Position numbers and translations under genes: made by a program
NCBI GenBank assembly: GCA_015295805.1
Contig: DVEF01000038.1
Location: forward strand, 1-51,616
Reading direction: 5' to 3'
Source: Geminocystis sp. M7585_C2015_104
GTDB taxonomy: Bacteria > Cyanobacteriota > Cyanobacteriia > Cyanobacteriales > Cyanobacteriaceae
Length of the DNA: 51,616 bases
Notes under the pieces: model-generated
Database searches by the model: none
What the model saw: the letters and a program-made list of their open reading frames with translations, nothing else
What the model was told of the DNA's origin: nothing
Shown here: one piece after another, positions 47,432 to 51,616 of the stretch
Numbering within the stretch: the stretch's first letter is position 1
Layout: each line of letters starts with the position of its first letter

Positions 47432-48157
47432 TTAAAGACGGGAAATAAGAGAGTAAACCCCAAAGACAACTAGGATTATGCCACTGAGAGGGTTTAGCCA
47501 CCGGGTGACGGTTTTGAGAGATATTAGACTCTTAATAATACCAGTAAAAGTGCCGGCCACAACCAGAGGAGACACATAACCCAAAGCATAACTGCCTAGA
47601 AAAAGACTACTGAGGATAAGATTGCCACTACTGCTGACATATGCTAGAAGTGTTATTAGAACCGGAGTACTACAAGGAGAAGCAATAAAACCGAAACTGA
47701 CACCAAGAAGATAAGATTGTAGGCTTTTGGGAAAGCTTTTGTTGGAGGGTAGGGGGATATTCCACTGAGGTATTGGCAAAGGGATGACTTCCAGAAGATT
47801 TAAACCCATAACCATGGCGATGATACTAACTATGAGAGGTAAACCCTTGCCAACCTGTCCATATACCTTACCAAACAAGGCGGCGAAAATCCCCAAGGCG
47901 GAAAGGGTGGTGGCTAAGCCGGCGGCAAAGAAGATTGACTGAAAAAAGGCAGATAACCTCCCCCCCCTCTCATACCCGCCAATGTAGGCAATTGTCAGGG
48001 GTAGCATTGACAACATGCAGGGAGTTAGACTAGTAATCAGTCCTGTAAAGTAAATTATTGCTAAACTGACAGGGGAGACTTGTTGTAGTTGTGAGGAAAC
48101 TATACTGTCTGCTATCTGTTGTAGTCGATATAGCAATAGAGAAACTTCTGCTAGCAT
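47432..48157 (-). CDS. ccdA: Cytochrome c biogenesis protein CcdA
   Basis: A six-helix membrane protein that carries reducing equivalents from stromal/cytoplasmic thioredoxin across the thylakoid or plasma membrane, keeping the apocytochrome c and CcsX cysteines reduced. The two redox cysteines are C47 (TGLITSLTPCMLSMLPL) and C162 (GFIASPCSTPVLITLLAY), each in a proline-containing helix as the family requires. Length is 241 residues from ATG 48157; a GTG just upstream would add one. With ccsB (29883-31226) it makes up part of system II. Confidence 0.93.
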   Translation of the reverse strand: MLAEVSLLLYRLQQIADSIVSSQLQQVSPVSLAIIYFTGLITSLTPCMLSMLPLTIAYIGGYERGGRLSAFFQSIFFAAGLATTLSALGIFAALFGKVYGQVGKGLPLIVSIIAMVMGLNLLEVIPLPIPQWNIPLPSNKSFPKSLQSYLLGVSFGFIASPCSTPVLITLLAYVSSSGNLILSSLFLGSYALGYVSPLVVAGTFTGIIKSLISLKTVTRWLNPLSGIILVVFGVYSLISRL

Positions 48158-48223
48158 CACCCATAAGAGTATATTCTCCTCTCTTAGGATAGAATAAAAG
48201 GGTTTTCCACTGTCAGACAGACA

Positions 48224-49363
48224 ATGTCTAGAATTATCCTCTGCCTATACCTGCTAATTTCCCTAGCTTTGTCAGGTTGTAGGGGAAATAAGGCTTTGGA
48301 GTCTCGTTTTGCCGCCAATCCCGGATTAATTCCTGCTAAAAACACTGAAAACGAAATAATACTCCCCTTTAACTTCCCCATTTACCCATCCATAACTTTA
48401 AACACAGTGGCAGGAAACAAAATCATGGGAGTAACTCCAGATGCAACTAATATAATTTTGGGTTACTACGAGAGGGAATTGAAAAGGAGAGATTGGATAA
48501 TAGAAGAAAAAACGGAAAATACCATCAAGGCTAGGGATGAAAAACAGAAAGTGGGAGTAGTTTTGACTGCCATTGCCAGGGGTGGAAACACAGAATTTAC
48601 CCTCACCTATCAGACTAATCAGAATAATCAAACCAATCAAACCACTCAAACCAGTCAGAATAATCAGAATAATCAGACTAGTAGCGAAACCAGCAACAGT
48701 GGTAACAATTCAATAAACAACATCCCCACTGTTAAAGACAACAATCCCCCAAAACTAGATGCAGCCTTGGAGGAATTGGTGAGACTACAGATTATCAGGG
48801 ATTCTCAGGTAAATCCGTATAAAATAATTACTAGGAGAGAGTATGCCCGTTGGTTGGTGACAGTAAACAATCTTTTATTCAAAAACAGTAACGGTAAGAT
48901 TATTCGTCTTGCCAATAGTAACAGCAAACCGGTTTTTAACGATGTCACCCAGGAAGATCCAGACTTTGGTATTATTCAGGGATTAGCAGAGGCAGGGATA
49001 ATTCCTTCCTCTTTAACCCACCAGGATGGCAAGTATTTGAATTTCTACCCAGACAAACCCCTAACCAGAGAAGACTTAATCGCCTGGAAGACGCCACTGG
49101 ATTTTCGTCAGAGTTTGCCTAACGTAACACTGGATGCCATTAAAAACACATGGGGGTTTAAGGATGCAGAAAAGATAAATCCACAACTATGGCCCCTATT
49201 ATATCTGGACTGGCAAAATGGGGAATTGTCTAATGTAAGAAAAGCCTTTGGCTATATTACCATCTTCCAGCCACAAAAACCAGTAACTGTAGAGGAGGCG
49301 GCAAGGGTATTAAGTAGTTTTGGCATTCAGACAGACGTGGCCTACCTAAAAAATGTACCATAA
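48224..49363 (+). CDS. S-layer homology domain lipoprotein
   Basis: A 379-residue exported protein. The signal peptide ends in a lipobox, LALSGC, with the lipidated Cys at 19. A small alpha/beta domain follows (about 45-125), then an Asn/Gln/Thr-rich linker (about 130-165). Next is a C-terminal region with SLH features, such as ITRREYARWLVTVNN, PVFNDV...FGIIQGLAEAGII and KPVTVEEAARVLSSFGI. SLH domains bind secondary cell-wall polysaccharides in bacteria with S-layers; cyanobacterial versions often occur in outer-membrane porins and lipoproteins. The SLH part here is about two modules long. It is divergent from ccdA with only 66 bp between them. Confidence 0.85.
   Translation: MSRIILCLYLLISLALSGCRGNKALESRFAANPGLIPAKNTENEIILPFNFPIYPSITLNTVAGNKIMGVTPDATNIILGYYERELKRRDWIIEEKTENTIKARDEKQKVGVVLTAIARGGNTEFTLTYQTNQNNQTNQTTQTSQNNQNNQTSSETSNSGNNSINNIPTVKDNNPPKLDAALEELVRLQIIRDSQVNPYKIITRREYARWLVTVNNLLFKNSNGKIIRLANSNSKPVFNDVTQEDPDFGIIQGLAEAGIIPSSLTHQDGKYLNFYPDKPLTREDLIAWKTPLDFRQSLPNVTLDAIKNTWGFKDAEKINPQLWPLLYLDWQNGELSNVRKAFGYITIFQPQKPVTVEEAARVLSSFGIQTDVAYLKNVP
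48611..48681 (+). repeat. Short AATCAGAATAATCA-type tandem repeats coding the Asn/Gln/Thr linker
   Basis: Units of AATCA with A/C/G variants recur about twelve times within the SLH-lipoprotein gene and encode QTNQNNQTNQTT-like peptide. The repeats vary in sequence but stay in frame, so length may vary between strains without breaking the protein. Confidence 0.6.
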
Positions 49364-49433
49364 GGAGGCAACAACCAACCATCTGTTCAGTTAAGATATT
49401 GACAATTACTATACTAAAATAAGATACAGATAT

Positions 49434-50603
49434 ATGAAACCTATTACTATATTAGGTTCTACCGGTTCTATTGGCACTCAAACTTTAGACATTGTAAGAA
49501 ACTACCCCTCAAAATTCAGGGTAGTAGGATTAGCGGCTGGTAATAATGTTAGCCTGTTAGCGGAACAGATAAAAGAGTTTAAACCAGAAATAGTAGCTAT
49601 TCGCAATCCTGAGAAATTATGGGAGTTGAAAGAAGCAATTGCCGGGGTATCACCACAACCCATACTGTTGGCTGGGAAGGCAGCCATTGAGGAGGTGGCC
49701 GCCTATGGGGATGCGGAAACAGTGGTAACCGGGATTGTGGGTTGTGCGGGATTACTGCCTACCATTGCCGCCATCAAAGCCAAGAAGGATATCGCCCTGG
49801 CTAACAAGGAAACCCTGATTGCCGGAGCCCCAGTTGTGCTACCATTGGTTAGAGAGCATGGGGTAAAATTACTGCCCGCAGATTCCGAACACTCTGCCAT
49901 TTTCCAATGCTTACAAGGTGTGCCCCCTGGAGGATTAAAAAGGATAATTCTGACTGCATCGGGGGGTGCCTTTCGTGATTTGCCAGTGGAGGCACTCAGG
50001 CATGTTACCGTAGCCGATGCCTTAAAACACCCTAACTGGTCCATGGGACAAAAAATCACCATCGATTCTGCTACTCTGATGAATAAGGGATTGGAGGTTA
50101 TCGAGGCCCACTTTTTGTTTTCCCTAGACTACGACCATATTGATATTCTAATCCATCCCCAGAGTATTGTTCATTCTTTAATCGAATTACAAGATACTTC
50201 CGTATTAGCACAACTGGGATGGGCGGATATGCGTCTACCACTGTTGTATGCGTTATCATACCCTAAAAGAATAGCCACCGATTGGAAGCCCCTAGACTTA
50301 GTGGCGGTTGGAAGTCTTACCTTTCGTGCACCCGATCATCAGAAGTATCCATGTATGAAATTAGCATACGCAGCAGGAAGGGCGGGAGGGTGTATGCCGG
50401 CTGTGTTGAATGCGGCAAATGAGGAGGCGGTAGCATTGTTTTTGCGGGAAAGGATAGGTTTTTTAGATATCCCCCGGCTAATAGAGGAAGCCTGTGAAAA
50501 TTTCGTTGGGCAGAATAAGTCCAATCCTAGTCTAGAAGAAATTTTGTGGGCCGACCGGTGGGCAAGAAGATTTGTAGAACAGCAGGTTTCTGTTTCTGCC
50601 TAA
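49434..50603 (+). CDS. dxr: 1-deoxy-D-xylulose 5-phosphate reductoisomerase
   Basis: The second and committed step of the MEP pathway to isoprenoids, making MEP from DXP with NADPH and a divalent metal. It is 389 residues, of normal length. The NADPH-binding loop is [16 protein letters not shown]. Active-site regions are [37 protein letters not shown], the flap [10 protein letters not shown], and [13 protein letters not shown]. The supply of isoprenoids links it to carotenoid and quinone production. It is followed at 50608-50638 by a stable hairpin and then the SucD-like gene on the same strand. Confidence 0.97.
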   Translation: MKPITILGSTGSIGTQTLDIVRNYPSKFRVVGLAAGNNVSLLAEQIKEFKPEIVAIRNPEKLWELKEAIAGVSPQPILLAGKAAIEEVAAYGDAETVVTGIVGCAGLLPTIAAIKAKKDIALANKETLIAGAPVVLPLVREHGVKLLPADSEHSAIFQCLQGVPPGGLKRIILTASGGAFRDLPVEALRHVTVADALKHPNWSMGQKITIDSATLMNKGLEVIEAHFLFSLDYDHIDILIHPQSIVHSLIELQDTSVLAQLGWADMRLPLLYALSYPKRIATDWKPLDLVAVGSLTFRAPDHQKYPCMKLAYAAGRAGGCMPAVLNAANEEAVALFLRERIGFLDIPRLIEEACENFVGQNKSNPSLEEILWADRWARRFVEQQVSVSA

Positions 50604-50607
50604 AATA

Positions 50608-50638
50608 GGGGAATGGGGGTATTATTGCCCCATTTCCC
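50608..50638 (+). terminator. Stable hairpin between dxr and the SucD-like gene
   Basis: GGGGAATGGGG (50608-50618) pairs with CCCCATTTCCC (50628-50638), 11 bp with one G-T wobble and a 9-nt loop. No T-run follows, so it is a stem-loop that could slow or attenuate read-through, not a standard terminator. It covers an ATG at 50613 that could otherwise start the next gene. Confidence 0.5.
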
Positions 50639-50657
50639 TACAGCTGGTAAATTGGTT

Positions 50658-51551
50658 ATGACATGGGATTTTTCGCCTCAATTTCTCATCCAGGGAATAG
50701 AGCGGGATTGTGCTAGATTCTACCTACAAGACTATTATGAGAATCGGACCCAGGTGGTAGCTGGTGTCGCCGATGGGGGTTATAATGGGGGGAACATAGA
50801 GGGAATACCCGTTTTCGACCTAGTAACAGAGGCCCTAGCCAGTCATCCCGAGATTGTGACTAGTATTATTTGCAGTCATCCCTATCGGGTGTTGGATGCC
50901 ACCAGAGAAGCCATTGAAAGTGGTATAAGTCAGATTGTCATTCACTCAGAAGGGATACCTCCCTTAGACTTGCTGAAGATATATCAGACGGGAGAGAAAA
51001 GGGGTGTAAGGATAGTAGGTGTTTCTGGGGGAGGGATTTTAATACCTGGTTGTTTTTATTGTGGCATGAATTATGCTAGTTTCTTTTCTAAAGGCAATGT
51101 TGCTATAATAAACTACTGTGAGCAAATAGTTGCTGCTGAGATTGCCTACTGTTTGAGGGAGGCTGGGTTGGGGGTGTCCCTGGCAGTTAGTTTTGGGGAG
51201 GGGGGGTTAGCCTTTGAGAATTCCCATATTTGGTTTGAATGGTGTGAGGCTCATAAGGACACCCATTTAGTTATTGTAAGTATAAAAGGGTTAGTGGGAG
51301 AACAAGTAAAACAATTAGCCACCTTACTGCAGAAAACCAACAAGCCTAAGATAGTTTATTGTTTTGATGTCAGAGGAGTACAACAGAGACTACAATACAA
51401 GAATAAAGGGAAAGTGGTTTGCGATCAGATAGAATTGCATCTTCATCTCCAAAACTCCTGGCAATCTATAATTGAGGAGTTAAGGGATGAGAGGACTGTG
51501 ATTGTTGACAATCTGCTTGTTATCCCACAATTGTGTAAAAGAGGGTTATAA
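50658..51551 (+). CDS. Divergent SucD-like (succinyl-CoA ligase alpha subunit) protein, likely non-catalytic
   Basis: A protein of about 297 residues. It aligns along its length with cyanobacterial SucD: FLIQGI at the start, VVAGVADGGYN, PVFDLV, SHPYRVLDATREAIESGISQ, IVIHSEGIPPLD and GNVAIINYCEQIVAAEIAYC. Key functional features are missing. The CoA-loop glycines (GFTGSQG in SucD) read GIERDCA, the GPNCPG motif reads GVSGGG, and the catalytic-histidine motif (GHAGAI) near the C-terminus is absent. I start at ATG 50658 (MTWDFSPQF), which matches the SucD N-terminus; an in-frame ATG at 50613 lies inside a hairpin. No sucC is present nearby. A CoA-binding or regulatory role is possible; the true role is unknown. 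Confidence 0.7.
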   Translation: MTWDFSPQFLIQGIERDCARFYLQDYYENRTQVVAGVADGGYNGGNIEGIPVFDLVTEALASHPEIVTSIICSHPYRVLDATREAIESGISQIVIHSEGIPPLDLLKIYQTGEKRGVRIVGVSGGGILIPGCFYCGMNYASFFSKGNVAIINYCEQIVAAEIAYCLREAGLGVSLAVSFGEGGLAFENSHIWFEWCEAHKDTHLVIVSIKGLVGEQVKQLATLLQKTNKPKIVYCFDVRGVQQRLQYKNKGKVVCDQIELHLHLQNSWQSIIEELRDERTVIVDNLLVIPQLCKRGL

Positions 51552-51558
51552 TAGCCTT

Positions 51559-51584
51559 CCCTCGGTTTATGGTTATACCGGGGG
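51559..51584 (+). terminator. Hairpin after the SucD-like gene
   Basis: CCCTCGGT (51559-51566) pairs with ACCGGGGG (51577-51584), 8 bp with one G-T wobble. No T-run follows. It lies eight bases after the stop. The remaining 32 bases to the window end hold no identifiable gene. Confidence 0.45.
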
Positions 51585-51616
51585 GGTTGACGACATGCCC
51601 AGTGTGTAGGATGATG

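Overview
This window is chromosomal DNA of a cyanobacterium. The evidence is the combination of NtcA, an RbcR-type LysR regulator, Ycf46, the DUF3084 and DUF928 families, an NnrU/Z-ISO homologue, a CruP-like flavoprotein, an atypical WCGLC thioredoxin and a CcsB/CcdA (system II) cytochrome c pathway. The genus cannot be fixed from the sequence. By eye I found only one HIP1 octamer (GCGATCGC, 17015-17022). No phage, IS element, rRNA or CRISPR array was seen.

Layout. (1) Bases 1-162 hold the first 54 codons of an ABA4-like (DUF4281) membrane protein running off the left edge. (2) About 180-2600 has no intact gene. It is a G-rich array of badly degenerated direct repeats, probably the remains of a repetitive surface protein. 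(3) About 2720-6310 (minus) is a decayed multi-sensor hybrid histidine kinase in which traces of CBS, GAF, PAS, HisKA, HATPase and receiver domains survive in collinear order, broken by frameshifts and stops. (4) From 6751 to about 35260 gene density is normal: rel/spoT, a patD-like gene, cax, an LpxB-related gene, argJ, rnz, a sodium:solute symporter, metG, a LabA-like NYN protein, DUF3084, ntcA, fabI, pcrA, an unknown gene, cruP-like, a pentapeptide-repeat gene, an MFS transporter, ccsB, hslO, coaD, rbcR, an NnrU/Z-ISO homologue and a trxC-like gene. (5) About 35270-36000 is another decayed stretch, followed by tRNA-Gly(CCC). (6) 36364-45068 holds ycf46, then three pseudopilin genes and a large HpsA-like protein in one tight operon, then lipA and a DUF928 gene. 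(7) 45023-51551 holds a FAD oxidoreductase, tRNA-Ser(CGA), tRNA-Val(UAC), a DUF2227 gene, ccdA, an SLH-domain lipoprotein, dxr and a divergent SucD-like gene.

How the genes relate. Most genes are single housekeeping units in alternating orientation with short gaps; two tail-to-tail pairs overlap by about 45 bp. The clearest functional unit is the pseudopilin/HpsA operon (38135-43311), which resembles the Nostoc hormogonium polysaccharide (hps) loci. Both membrane parts of the system II cytochrome c machinery (CcsB, CcdA) are present but 16 kb apart. Three carotenoid-associated families (ABA4-like, CruP-like, NnrU/Z-ISO) and dxr, which supplies isoprenoid precursors, are scattered through the window without forming an operon. 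The most unusual intact gene is the SucD-like protein after dxr: it keeps the fold signature of succinyl-CoA synthetase alpha but lacks the catalytic histidine motif and the CoA-loop glycines. Several starts were moved downstream of the longest possible start where an ATG with better support exists; these cases are noted in the entries.
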